In this document: one piece after another, positions 33,026 through 41,859 of the stretch
Layout of the letters: every line of letters begins with the position of its first letter
Position numbering within the stretch: position 1 is the stretch's first letter
DNA from: an uncultured Spirochaetales bacterium
GTDB taxonomy: Bacteria > Spirochaetota > Spirochaetia > JAFGXN01
Direction: 5' to 3'
Assembly: GCA_949289575.1 (NCBI GenBank)
Contig: CASEOG010000003.1
Location: 310,001-374,000 of the forward strand
DNA: 64,000 nt
Notes under the pieces: model-generated
Databases searched by the model: none
What the model was told of the DNA's origin: nothing
The model's input: only the letters and a program-made list of their open reading frames with translations
Made by a program: the position numbers and the translations under genes

Positions 33026-34743
33026 AATGTCAAAACCGATCGGGACTGCTTCCTTATCTCTTTGCGGGGAAAAAAACGGTTATCGCGCTTTTTGTATCGG
33101 CACTGATCACTTCGGCCGCGACAGTGGTTTCGCCTTTTCTCTCCGGATATGCCATCGATCTGATTCGCGATGACGGAAGCTCGGATTTGTCGGCACTTTT
33201 TTCTCTTTTGGCGGTTTTGGGCGCCGTTTTTCTGATATCGGCTCTTTCCCAATGGCTTCTGTCCTTCTTCACGGTTCGTCTGTCAAATGCAACAGCCCGC
33301 CGTCTGCGCAACAAAGCTTTCGAAAAGCTGCAGCATCTTCCGCTTTCATTTTTTGACACAAAACCTCACGGTGAAATTCTTTCCCGTATGACCAATGATG
33401 TCGATACACTGACAGACGGTCTTTTGCAGGGGACTTCTCAGCTTCTCGGCGGTTCGCTGACTCTCGTCGGGAGTCTTGTTTTTATGCTTTTTCTCAATCC
33501 GATGATCACATTGATTATTGTCATACTGACGCCGCTTTCGGTTCTGACAGCCGCTTTTATTGCCAAAAATTCCGGAAGACAGTTTCGGGAACAGGCTCTC
33601 TGCAACGGCCGTCTGAACGCTCTGGCCGAAGAAGCCGTTTCCGGGCTGCAAACAGTCAAACAGTACGGGCAGGAAGAAAATCTGATCCGGCGTTTTCGGG
33701 ACATCAACACACAACTCTATCTTTGCGGTCGCGATGCCCAATTTTACAGTTCGTTAACCAACCCCTCGACACGACTGATTAACAACATTGCCTATGCGTC
33801 AATCGGCATTCTCGGAGGACTTCTTGCCTTGCGCGGGTCTCTGTCGGTCGGACAGATTGCCGGTTTTCTGACTTATGCCATTCAATTTTCGAAACCGATT
33901 AACGAAATGACATCCGTCCTTTATCAGCTGCAGGCAGCCAAAGCCGCGGCCGATCGGATTTTCGATTTAACGGAAACAGCTGCCGAAGAACCCGACGGAC
34001 CTCGGGCGGTGACTCTTTCCCGGGTCCGCGGTTCCGTTTCGGCGGAAGATGTCTCTTTTTCTTATTCTCCCGACCGCCCGCTGATCGGGAATCTTCGGTT
34101 TTCGGTCCATCCGGGGCAAACGGTTGCCGTTGTCGGTCCGACAGGTGCGGGAAAAACAACATTGATCAATCTTCTGATGCGCTTTTACGAAACCGACAAA
34201 GGCCGTATTTGTATCGACGGAATTCCGATTTCCGACTGTACAAGAAGCTCCCTCCGGTCTTCTTTTGCCATGGTTCTCCAGGATACCTGGCTGTTTAAAG
34301 GAACCGTTAAAGAAAATCTCGCTTACGGCAATCCCGGTGTCTCCGATGCCGAAATCGAAAAAGCGGCGATTGCCGCCAACGCCGATTCGTTTATCCGTTG
34401 TCTTCCGCAAGGATACGGGACTGTCATCGACGAAGGAGGCAGCAACCTCTCCCAGGGCCAGCGTCAGATGCTGACTATTGCCCGGGCAATGCTGAAACCG
34501 GCACCGCTGCTGATTCTCGACGAAGCGACCAGCAATGTCGACACCCGAACCGAAATCAAAATTCAGGAAGCTTTTCTCAGACTGATGAAAAATAAAACCT
34601 GTTTTGTCATTGCCCACCGGCTCTCGACAATTCGAAATGCCGATTTTATTCTTGTAATGGACAAAGGCAATGTGGTCGAGCAGGGAACACATGAAAGACT
34701 GATGAAAGCCGACGGACTTTACGCCCGAATGTACCGGCAGTAA
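33022..34743 (+). CDS. ABC exporter half-transporter, catalytic subunit
   Basis: 573 residues with six membrane helices and an ATPase domain. Walker A is GPTGAGKTT, the Q-loop is in FAMVLQDTWLFKGTV, the signature is SNLSQGQRQML, Walker B is LLILDEATSNVD with the catalytic Glu, and the switch is FVIAHRLSTIRNAD with its His. It is the ATP-hydrolysing partner of the preceding protein. AGGAGG before the ATG lies in the end of the first gene, giving coupled, near-equal synthesis. The cargo is not predictable from sequence or context. Confidence 0.94.
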   Translation: MKCQNRSGLLPYLFAGKKTVIALFVSALITSAATVVSPFLSGYAIDLIRDDGSSDLSALFSLLAVLGAVFLISALSQWLLSFFTVRLSNATARRLRNKAFEKLQHLPLSFFDTKPHGEILSRMTNDVDTLTDGLLQGTSQLLGGSLTLVGSLVFMLFLNPMITLIIVILTPLSVLTAAFIAKNSGRQFREQALCNGRLNALAEEAVSGLQTVKQYGQEENLIRRFRDINTQLYLCGRDAQFYSSLTNPSTRLINNIAYASIGILGGLLALRGSLSVGQIAGFLTYAIQFSKPINEMTSVLYQLQAAKAAADRIFDLTETAAEEPDGPRAVTLSRVRGSVSAEDVSFSYSPDRPLIGNLRFSVHPGQTVAVVGPTGAGKTTLINLLMRFYETDKGRICIDGIPISDCTRSSLRSSFAMVLQDTWLFKGTVKENLAYGNPGVSDAEIEKAAIAANADSFIRCLPQGYGTVIDEGGSNLSQGQRQMLTIARAMLKPAPLLILDEATSNVDTRTEIKIQEAFLRLMKNKTCFVIAHRLSTIRNADFILVMDKGNVVEQGTHERLMKADGLYARMYRQ

Positions 34744-34770
34744 AGAGCTTGTTTTTTTCCTTTTTTTTCT

Positions 34771-34776
34771 TATAAT
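34771..34776 (+). promoter_or_regulatory. -10 box of the fumarate reductase operon, leaderless arrangement
   Basis: A perfect TATAAT; the frdA ATG starts 8 nt after it and no Shine-Dalgarno is present. Confidence 0.6.
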
Positions 34777-34783
34777 TGTCTTA

Positions 34784-36466
34784 ATGTTTACGAATTTGAA
34801 TCCGATTTCCTGCGATGTGCTGGTAATCGGAGCCGGACTGGCCGGTTTGTCGGCTGCCGCGGAAGCGGCCCGGGCCGGGAAAAAAACAATCGTTGTATCG
34901 AAAAATCATCCTCTGAAAAGTCATTCCGCAGCGGCTGCCGGCGGTATCAATGCCGCAATGACTCCCGAAGATGCCGTGTTACACTGCGAGGAAACAATAA
35001 CGGCCGGATGCGGATTGTGCGACCGGCAGGCAGTCGAAATTTTATGCAACTCGGCAGCGGATATTCTCGGAAAATTTCGGAAATACGGAACCCCGTTCCG
35101 TTTAAACGAAAACGGTGAGCCGGAAGGGCGCCCCTTCGGGGCCATGAGCACTCCGAGAACACGCTTTGTCGGCGATTATACGGGTGCGGCTTTAATGCAG
35201 ACAGCATTCGAACAGGCCGAAAAGGCCGGAGTCCGGTTCGAATACGATGTTTTTCTGACCGATCTGATTAAAGACGGCAGCCGCATTGCCGGAGCCTGCG
35301 GCATCCGCTTCCGGTCGGGAACGGCCGAACTCTTCTCGGCCGGTGCCGTGATCCTGGCAACCGGAGGAGCGGGCGCCCTTTTTGCCGTTAATTCCAACGG
35401 CATCGGCTCGACAGGTGACGGCTGTGCAATGGCCTTGCGGGCCGGACTCCCGCTCAAAAACTGGGAATTGGTGCAGTTCCATCCGACAGGCCTTTACCCT
35501 TCCGGTCTGCTGATTTCGGAAGCGGCGCGGGGCGAAGGAGCCGTTTTACGGAACAAAGAAATGGAAGCCTTTATGCCGCGCTACCACGAAAAAGGAGATC
35601 TGGCACCGCGCGATGCCGTCACCCGGGCCATTTTAACCGAAATCAAATGCGGCCGCGGCTTCGGACGAAGAGGCGATTTTGTTCTTTTAGACTGTCGGGC
35701 TCTCTCTCCCGAACGGCTGACCGAACGTCTTCCGGAGATATGCGATTTAACGGAAACCATGCTTCATATTCACCCGTCAACACACCTGATACCGGTGCTT
35801 CCGACCGCCCACTATTTTATGGGAGGTGTACCTACCGACACGGAGGGGCATGTTCTTGACGCCATCGGATTTGCCGTTCCCGGGCTGTTTGCGGCCGGAG
35901 AGTGCAGCTGGACAGGCGTGCACGGAGCCAACCGCGTCGGAGGCAATTCTCTTCTGGAAGCGACCGTTTTCGGCCGGCGCGCCGGAAAAGCGGCGGCAGC
36001 CGAAACCGTACCGGCATCTCCCGATCCGAATGAGGCTCTTCGGACTCTGAACGGCCGCCTCGAACCTCCCGCATCGGCTTCCGAGGCCGAAGAAACCGGC
36101 AAAATTCCCTCGCCGCTCGAATGCCGGCGCGAACTGAAAGAAATTCTCTCGACTTCATGCGGTGCCGTTCATACCACTATTCGGCATAAACAGGGTGCGA
36201 CCCGACTTTCTCTGTTGGAACGCCGCTTCCGCAAATACAGATTCCGCCTGCCGCCCGAACGTGCCTGCAATACCGAACTGAAAGACTGGCTGGAAACGGA
36301 CAATCTGCTGCTGTTGGGCGCCGCCCTGCTGACAGCCGCCGAGGAACGCTCGGAATCCGCGGGTGCTTTTTACCGTGAAGATCAGATTTATGCCGGCGGC
36401 TCTCTCTATCATACGCTGACCGAATACCGCAAAGGCCGCTTTTCCGCCGAAAGGAGACCGTTGTGA
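34784..36466 (+). CDS. frdA: Fumarate reductase/succinate dehydrogenase flavoprotein subunit
   Basis: 560 residues. The FAD loop is VLVIGAGLAGLSAAAEA, and SHSAAAAGGINAA carries the His47 candidate for covalent FAD. The substrate-site segments are FHPTGLYPSGLLISEAARGEGAVL, DAVTRAILTEI and HYFMGGV, with GVHGANRVGGNSLLEATVFGRRAG near the end of the FAD domain. It reduces fumarate to succinate, or does the reverse. The ISP gene overlaps its end by 4 nt and a CCG-domain gene follows. L-aspartate oxidase is a related alternative, but this operon argues against it. Confidence 0.94.
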   Translation: MFTNLNPISCDVLVIGAGLAGLSAAAEAARAGKKTIVVSKNHPLKSHSAAAAGGINAAMTPEDAVLHCEETITAGCGLCDRQAVEILCNSAADILGKFRKYGTPFRLNENGEPEGRPFGAMSTPRTRFVGDYTGAALMQTAFEQAEKAGVRFEYDVFLTDLIKDGSRIAGACGIRFRSGTAELFSAGAVILATGGAGALFAVNSNGIGSTGDGCAMALRAGLPLKNWELVQFHPTGLYPSGLLISEAARGEGAVLRNKEMEAFMPRYHEKGDLAPRDAVTRAILTEIKCGRGFGRRGDFVLLDCRALSPERLTERLPEICDLTETMLHIHPSTHLIPVLPTAHYFMGGVPTDTEGHVLDAIGFAVPGLFAAGECSWTGVHGANRVGGNSLLEATVFGRRAGKAAAAETVPASPDPNEALRTLNGRLEPPASASEAEETGKIPSPLECRRELKEILSTSCGAVHTTIRHKQGATRLSLLERRFRKYRFRLPPERACNTELKDWLETDNLLLLGAALLTAAEERSESAGAFYREDQIYAGGSLYHTLTEYRKGRFSAERRPL

Positions 36467-37332
36467 TTATTCTTCGCATATACCGCCGCGACGGACATTA
36501 CGATGTTCATCAGCTCGATATTAAACCGGAAACCAAACTTCTGACTCTGTTCGAACAAATCCGGACCGGCATCGATCCGACCTTTGCTTTTTCTTCCGGT
36601 TGCCGTCACGGAATCTGCGGCAGTTGCGCCGTAAAAGTCAACGGAAAACCGGTTTTGGCCTGTAAAACGGAAATCGGCAGTTTCCGCTCCGGCGTTCTGC
36701 GTATCGAACCTTTAAACAGCGAATCACCCAAAATCGACCTGCTCTCCGATTTTGACGGCTTTTACCGTTCCTTTTCTTCTTTTCCCGACTTCCTTGAACC
36801 GAACGGCCGGCCGACAAAGGAAAATTTCCTGCCGGAAGCAACCCGCTGTATTCAATGCGGAATCTGTTACTACAGCTGTCCTTCCGTATCATACGATAAA
36901 GAATTCTCGGGTCCGGCGGCCGCCCTGAAACAGGATCGGTTTCTCTCGGACCCGGCAGATACAATAACCGAATCCCGACTCGAAGAGGCTGTCGGCGAAG
37001 TGTACCGGTGTGTGAAATGTTACCGCTGTACGGAATACTGTCCCCGCTCTCTCGATCCCGAAAAAGCAATCGAAAATATCAGAACACGCTGTCTGACCCG
37101 AAAGGAAGAGACTATCGGAACCTTTCATACGAAAGCTCTTTTCGATTCGATTTACCACTACGGAAAGATTAATGAAACCTTCACCGCACGCTATCTCTTC
37201 GGATTCTGGGGTTCGCTTCCTCTGATTCTGTCCGGACTGCCTTTTCTTTTCAAAAGACGCGTCCGGTTGCGCCCCGTCAAAGCCGCCAACCTGAAAGAAA
37301 TCCGACGACTGCTGGAGATGGAAAATGATTGA
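36463..37332 (+). CDS. frdB: Fumarate reductase iron-sulfur subunit with a probable second [4Fe-4S] site
   Basis: 289 residues. The N-terminal [2Fe-2S] domain has Cys47, 52, 55 and 67 (SGCRHGICGSC and LACK). The C-terminal domain has Cys129, 132, 135 and 139 (CIQCGICYYSCP) and Cys183, 186, 189 and 193 (CVKCYRCTEYCP). In classical SdhB/FrdB the position of Cys186 is Ile or Val and the cluster is [3Fe-4S]. A Cys there, as in type-E succinate dehydrogenases and methanogen TfrB, suggests a second [4Fe-4S]. The start is GTG with AAAGGAG upstream. It overlaps both neighbours. Confidence 0.93.
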   Translation: MIILRIYRRDGHYDVHQLDIKPETKLLTLFEQIRTGIDPTFAFSSGCRHGICGSCAVKVNGKPVLACKTEIGSFRSGVLRIEPLNSESPKIDLLSDFDGFYRSFSSFPDFLEPNGRPTKENFLPEATRCIQCGICYYSCPSVSYDKEFSGPAAALKQDRFLSDPADTITESRLEEAVGEVYRCVKCYRCTEYCPRSLDPEKAIENIRTRCLTRKEETIGTFHTKALFDSIYHYGKINETFTARYLFGFWGSLPLILSGLPFLFKRRVRLRPVKAANLKEIRRLLEMEND

Positions 37333-38113
37333 TCCGATTGTCTTTTTTCCGGGCTGTATGCCCGCATCGATTGCCCGTCATCAGTATCGGGCCGAACAGA
37401 AAATTCTGAAGAAACTGGATATTCCTTATCACGAATGCCCCGAATTCTCCTGTTGCGGCGGAGGTCACCTGCAGGATGCCGACGATATCAAATTTCTCGC
37501 ACTCAATGCCCGCAATCTGGCTTATGCCGAACAGCACGGTGATGTTCTGGTTACAGGATGTTCGACCTGTTACAGGAATATGGCAGAGACGGCTTTCCGT
37601 CTTCAAAACGAACGGCTTCGGACGGCCGTCAATGCCCGGCTCGACGCAGTGGGCGCCCCCGAATACCAGGGAAAAATCCGTATCCGACACATGCTCAATT
37701 TTCTGGCATCTCCCGAAATCTTCTCTCTTCTCGAAGAACAGACATCTTCTCCGCGCCCTGTCAATGTCCTGCCGTTCTACGGCTGTCACATCAAACGCCC
37801 TTCTTCGATTCTGCCGGAAAATCCCGACGGCAATATGGAAAAACTGCTGACTCTCTGCGGTTATCTGGTCCGTCCGATGCGCGATCCGTACACATGCTGC
37901 GGCTTTCACGGCGAAATCACGGCCCCGTCCGTTTCGCAGGCTCTGTCGGCGGCTGTTTCGGAAGAAGCAGTCGAACAGCAATGCCCGATTATTGCCACCG
38001 TCTGTCCGCTCTGTTCCTTCAATATCGAAAGTCACCAAATGCGGAACAAAACAAAACGTAAAATGCCGGAAATTATTCCGTTCGAAGAACTTTTGCTGAC
38101 CTCTTTGAAGTAA
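37325..38113 (+). CDS. CCG-domain subunit (SdhE/HdrB-like) of the fumarate reductase operon
   Basis: 262 residues with two complete cysteine-rich CCG motifs: C11-x31-C43C44-x34-C79-x2-C82 and C154-x36-C191C192-x34-C227-x2-C230. This is the arrangement of heterodisulfide reductase subunit B and of SdhE, the subunit that replaces the heme-bearing membrane anchor in type-E complexes such as methylmenaquinol:fumarate reductase. There are no transmembrane helices, so it would sit peripherally. Overlap with frdB (8 nt) makes it part of the same complex. The electron donor may be a quinol or a thiol pair; the sequence does not decide. Confidence 0.9.
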   Translation: MIDPIVFFPGCMPASIARHQYRAEQKILKKLDIPYHECPEFSCCGGGHLQDADDIKFLALNARNLAYAEQHGDVLVTGCSTCYRNMAETAFRLQNERLRTAVNARLDAVGAPEYQGKIRIRHMLNFLASPEIFSLLEEQTSSPRPVNVLPFYGCHIKRPSSILPENPDGNMEKLLTLCGYLVRPMRDPYTCCGFHGEITAPSVSQALSAAVSEEAVEQQCPIIATVCPLCSFNIESHQMRNKTKRKMPEIIPFEELLLTSLK

Positions 38114-38261
38114 ATTCCCCTTTTCCCGGAGAATATTTCCGCCCCGGATCGGGAACGAATGCACGGCTCTCTCCCGCAAATTTTAAAAATTCAGCCTCTT
38201 CCGCCAACAGAAACAGCCGGCAATATCGTCATCTCTCCACTGTACAAATTTCCCTTGTTAT

Positions 38262-38267
38262 GATAAT
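38262..38267 (+). promoter_or_regulatory. -10 box of aspS, leaderless arrangement
   Basis: GATAAT ends 9 nt before the aspS ATG, which has no ribosome site. The remaining ~150 nt after the previous gene show nothing further. Confidence 0.5.
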
Positions 38268-38275
38268 CTGTTTTT

Positions 38276-40060
38276 ATGGACAGTTATCAGAGAACGCATT
38301 CATGCGGAGAATTGAACGCCGCTTTTGCCGGCCGGCAAGTCATTCTGAACGGTTGGGTGTTTAAACTGCGCAACCACGGAGGAGTTTTTTTTGTAAACCT
38401 GCGGGACCGTTACGGCATCACTCAGGTTATTATCGACGAAAAGGCGTCGCCGGAACTCCAATCGACGGCAGCCGGGCTGAAATTCGAATCCTGTATTGCG
38501 GTCTGCGGGACGGTACGTAACCGCCCTGCCGACATGGTCAATCCGCAAATGACAACGGGAGACATCGAAGTGGTTGCCGACCGAATTGTTCTGCTCAACG
38601 GCTGCGCCACTTTGCCGTTCATGATCGACGAATCGGAAACTCAGGCAAAAGAAGATTTGCGTCTGCGCTACCGTTTTCTCGACTTAAGAAGCGGCGGAAT
38701 GCAGAAACGCATCGCTCTGCGCCATCAGGTCACTTTTGCCGTCCGCGAGTTTCTTAACGGAGAAGGGTTTTACGAAATCGAAACGCCGACCTTTATCAAA
38801 TCGACACCGGAAGGGGCCCGTGACTTTCTGGTTCCGTCCCGGATACATAAAGGAAAATTCTACGCCTTGCCGCAAAGTCCGCAGCTCTACAAGCAGCTGC
38901 TGATGGTCTCCGGCTTCGATAAATATTTTCAGATTGCCCGCTGCTACCGCGACGAAGATGCCCGCGGCGACCGCCAGCCGGAATTCACGCAAATCGATAT
39001 GGAAATGAGTTTTGTCTCGGCGGAAGATATTTACGCCATGACAGAAAGAATGATGCAGCACGTTTTCCGCAAAACGATGAATATCGATTTGCCGATTCCG
39101 TTTCCGCGCATCGCCTACGCGGACGCCATGAACCTTTACGGCAGCGACAAGCCGGAGCTGCGGTTCGACATGAAAATGCAGGATTTTACGGAATCCGCCC
39201 GCGGCTGCTCTTTTTCCGTTTTCCGCACCACGGCCGAAGAGGGCGGAACGGTCAAACTGCTGGTGGTTCCGGGCGCGGCCGAGGCTTATTCGCGGAAAAA
39301 AATCACCGAGCTCGAAGAGACGGCCAAAATTTACGGCGCCAAAGGTTTGGCGTGGATGAAAATGACCGAAGCGGGGCCGGAGGGCGGCGTTTCGAAGTTT
39401 TTCGAATCCGAAGCGGCCGCGCTGGCCGGGCAGTACGGCGCGAAACCCGGCGATCTGCTGCTGTTTGTGGCCGATTCGCATAAGGTGGCCTGCACCGCGT
39501 TGGGGGCCGTCCGTTCCCGGCTCGGAAAGGAATTGAATCTCATTGACCCGACCCGCTTTGCCTTCTGCTGGATTAACGACTTTCCGCTTTTCGAGTGGAA
39601 TGAGGAAGAGAACAAATGGGATCCGGCTCACCACATGTTCACCATGCCGAAAGAAAAATATTTGGCGACAATGGAACAGAACCCGGGCGAAGTCATCGGC
39701 GATCTCTACGATCTGGTCTGCAACGGCTACGAGCTGGCTTCCGGCTCGATTCGTATTCACGATCCGGAAATCCAGAAACGGATTTTCGACATCGTCGGTT
39801 TCTCCGCCGAACAGGCCGAAGAGAAGTTCGGCTTCCTGCTGAAAGCATTCCGGTTCGGAGCACCGCCTCACGGAGGAATCGCTCCCGGGCTCGACCGTCT
39901 CGTGATGATTATGTCGGGTGTCGATTCGATCAAAGATGTCATTGCCTTCCCGAAAAACAACGTGATGGCTTCTCCGATGGACGAATCCCCTTCCGTTGTG
40001 GATGAATCGCAATTACGCGATTTGGGACTGATTCTTGCCGAAAAAGAAACCGGACAGTAA
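38276..40060 (+). CDS. aspS: Aspartyl-tRNA synthetase, bacterial type
   Basis: 594 residues, normal for the bacterial enzyme with the inserted GAD domain. The N-terminal OB anticodon domain contains LNGWVFKLRNHGGVFFVNLRDR. Class II motifs are in YRFLDLRS, EIETPTFIKSTPEGARDFLVPSR, FDKYFQIARCYRDEDARGDRQPEFTQID (motif 2) and GGIAPGLDRLVMIM (motif 3). The sequence alone does not show whether it is discriminating or non-discriminating for tRNA-Asn. It is followed by a strong terminator shared with the convergent galU gene. Confidence 0.97.
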   Translation: MDSYQRTHSCGELNAAFAGRQVILNGWVFKLRNHGGVFFVNLRDRYGITQVIIDEKASPELQSTAAGLKFESCIAVCGTVRNRPADMVNPQMTTGDIEVVADRIVLLNGCATLPFMIDESETQAKEDLRLRYRFLDLRSGGMQKRIALRHQVTFAVREFLNGEGFYEIETPTFIKSTPEGARDFLVPSRIHKGKFYALPQSPQLYKQLLMVSGFDKYFQIARCYRDEDARGDRQPEFTQIDMEMSFVSAEDIYAMTERMMQHVFRKTMNIDLPIPFPRIAYADAMNLYGSDKPELRFDMKMQDFTESARGCSFSVFRTTAEEGGTVKLLVVPGAAEAYSRKKITELEETAKIYGAKGLAWMKMTEAGPEGGVSKFFESEAAALAGQYGAKPGDLLLFVADSHKVACTALGAVRSRLGKELNLIDPTRFAFCWINDFPLFEWNEEENKWDPAHHMFTMPKEKYLATMEQNPGEVIGDLYDLVCNGYELASGSIRIHDPEIQKRIFDIVGFSAEQAEEKFGFLLKAFRFGAPPHGGIAPGLDRLVMIMSGVDSIKDVIAFPKNNVMASPMDESPSVVDESQLRDLGLILAEKETGQ

Positions 40061-40092
40061 AAAAAGGGGGTGCCGCAGCACCCCTTTTTTTT
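40061..40092 (+). terminator. Bidirectional terminator between aspS and galU
   Basis: A GGGGTGC-CGCA-GCACCCC hairpin (stem 40067-40084) has a long A-run before it and T8 after it, so it works in either direction. Confidence 0.92.
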
Positions 40093-40106
40093 GACCGGAA
40101 AATTGA

Positions 40107-40946
40107 TCACAGTTTACCCGCTTCTTCTTTCAGCACTTTTTTCAATTCCGGAAAACGGGCAGCGTAAGCAATCGTAGCCTTCAAGAAGCCTTCCGGGTTG
40201 CCGATATCGTAGCGGTCGCCCTCAAGCCGTTTGTAAACCACCTTTCCTTCATCGCACAGCTTTTTCAAACCGTCGACATGGTAAAATTCCCCCGGACCGG
40301 TGTGTCTGGCCCATGCTTCGCGTAAAACAGTAAAAATCTCGGGTGTATACAGATACCGTCCGATGGAAGCCTCGCGGCTCGGAGCCGTTCCCGGCGCCGG
40401 TTTCTCGACAATATCCTCGACGTGCAGACCGTCGGACGCCAGCTTTAAAGAAGCGTAGGCGTATAATTCCGGCGGATCATACAGTGTTGCCAACACCGTG
40501 CACCCGGTTTCGTTGTAAACGTCAATCAGCTGTTGCGCCAGAGGCACCTCTCCGAAATGGAGATCGTCGGGATACGCCACCACAAACGGTTCGTTGCCGA
40601 TGACTTTCTCCGCCTGCAGCATCGCATGTCCGACCCCTTTCATTTCCTGCTGACGGATAAAGCTGAAACTGACACCCTCGTAAGGACGAATCTTTTCCAG
40701 CAAATCTGTCTTGTTTTTTTTCGAAAGCTCCTGTTCGAGCTCGACTTCCCTGTCGAAAAAATCGTCCATGCACTTTTTTCTTCGCGATGTAATAATCACA
40801 ATATCCCGAATCCCCGATTTGATAAATTCCTCGACAATAAACGCAATCGACGGTTTATCCAGCAAGGGCAGCATTTCTTTGGGCACGGTCTTGGTTGCGG
40901 GAAGAAAACGGGTTCCGTAACCGGCCGCTATAATCAATCCTTTCAT
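40107..40946 (-). CDS. galU: UTP-glucose-1-phosphate uridylyltransferase
   Basis: A 279-residue nucleotidyltransferase making UDP-glucose for surface glycans and glycolipids. Motifs: AAGYGTRFLPATKTVPKEMLP at the N-terminus, FIVEEFIKSGIRDIVIITSRRK, VVAYPDDLHFGE with the metal-binding Asp, VEKPAPG, and the GDRYDIGNPEGFLKA region near the end. AGGAG lies before the ATG, and TATAAT at 40964-40969 (minus strand) would give a ~15-nt leader, a conventional arrangement unlike many of its neighbours. Confidence 0.95.
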   Translation of the reverse strand: MKGLIIAAGYGTRFLPATKTVPKEMLPLLDKPSIAFIVEEFIKSGIRDIVIITSRRKKCMDDFFDREVELEQELSKKNKTDLLEKIRPYEGVSFSFIRQQEMKGVGHAMLQAEKVIGNEPFVVAYPDDLHFGEVPLAQQLIDVYNETGCTVLATLYDPPELYAYASLKLASDGLHVEDIVEKPAPGTAPSREASIGRYLYTPEIFTVLREAWARHTGPGEFYHVDGLKKLCDEGKVVYKRLEGDRYDIGNPEGFLKATIAYAARFPELKKVLKEEAGKL

Positions 40947-41032
40947 ATTTTTCTCCTGTTTCGATTATACATGAAATTTTTCGGAAACACCACTTAACTT
41001 TTGATGAATTTCAAGAATTCCGACTCTTTTTC

Positions 41033-41060
41033 TTGACAATTTCATAAGTTTTGATAAACT
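41033..41060 (+). promoter_or_regulatory. Promoter of the 41068 lipoprotein gene, leaderless arrangement
   Basis: TTGACA, a 16-nt spacer and TAAACT. The ATG at 41068 follows 8 nt after the -10 box without a ribosome site. Confidence 0.6.
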
Positions 41061-41067
41061 TATATAT

Positions 41068-41838
41068 ATGAAAAGGAATTTATTTTTAGGTCTGTTATCT
41101 TTGCTCGTTTTATTGTCTTCCTGTAATCTGAAAGCAGCAATCAACATTAAAAAAGATGCTTCCGGATCGGCAAATGCTACGATTACAGTCGATAAAATGC
41201 TTCTCGACTTCATTTACGACTTGCAGTCCACAATGGCTGCCGAACCGGTCGAACGTGGCGCCATGATTACCGAGGAGATGGTTCGCAAAGGATTGGAGAA
41301 ATCCCAAACAGTCAAACTGACATCTTTCAAAACGGTTGATCAGACCGATACGAATTTAACGGTCGGTTTTTCCGACATTAACTCGGTTATCGAGGAAGCC
41401 CAGACGGGTGTCCGTGAAAAAGGCACAATTTCCCGCGACGAACTGGAGAATATTGTTAATTTCACAAACACAACGGGAAAATACAAATTTATCTTTTACC
41501 TGGACCGCTCCAACTTTGCCAAACTGGTTTCCCTTCTCCCCGAAGAAGCGACCCCTCTGGTCACCATGTTCGGACCCTCTCTCGATGAAAACAACCCCGT
41601 AACCCGGGAAGATTATTACGAATTCCTGAATGAAGCGTTCTCCGCCTACGAAACTCCCGACCGGATAAAGAAAATGGTGGATCAGGCGAAAATGACATTA
41701 CGGGTCAACACCGAAGGAAAAATCCTTTCCCAAAAGGGAGGACGGATCGAAAATGCCAATACGGTTATTTTTGAAATTCCTCTGATGGATTTCATTCTTC
41801 TGGAAGAGCCGATTAATTTGGAAGTTACATTTAACTAA
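41068..41838 (+). CDS. Lipoprotein, LppM-like domain
   Basis: 256 residues with the lipobox LLSSC (Cys19). The mature N-terminus, LKAAINIKKDASGSANATITVDK, and the overall strand-rich plan resemble the LppM/DUF3153-type domain found in bacterial lipoproteins, where an amphipathic beta sheet follows the anchor. That family call is tentative. No enzyme motif is seen. It probably faces the periplasm or the cell surface. The SGNH hydrolase gene begins 21 nt later with its own ribosome site, so co-transcription is likely. Confidence 0.7.
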   Translation: MKRNLFLGLLSLLVLLSSCNLKAAINIKKDASGSANATITVDKMLLDFIYDLQSTMAAEPVERGAMITEEMVRKGLEKSQTVKLTSFKTVDQTDTNLTVGFSDINSVIEEAQTGVREKGTISRDELENIVNFTNTTGKYKFIFYLDRSNFAKLVSLLPEEATPLVTMFGPSLDENNPVTREDYYEFLNEAFSAYETPDRIKKMVDQAKMTLRVNTEGKILSQKGGRIENANTVIFEIPLMDFILLEEPINLEVTFN

Positions 41839-41859
41839 ATTTTTATCACGGAGGCCGTG

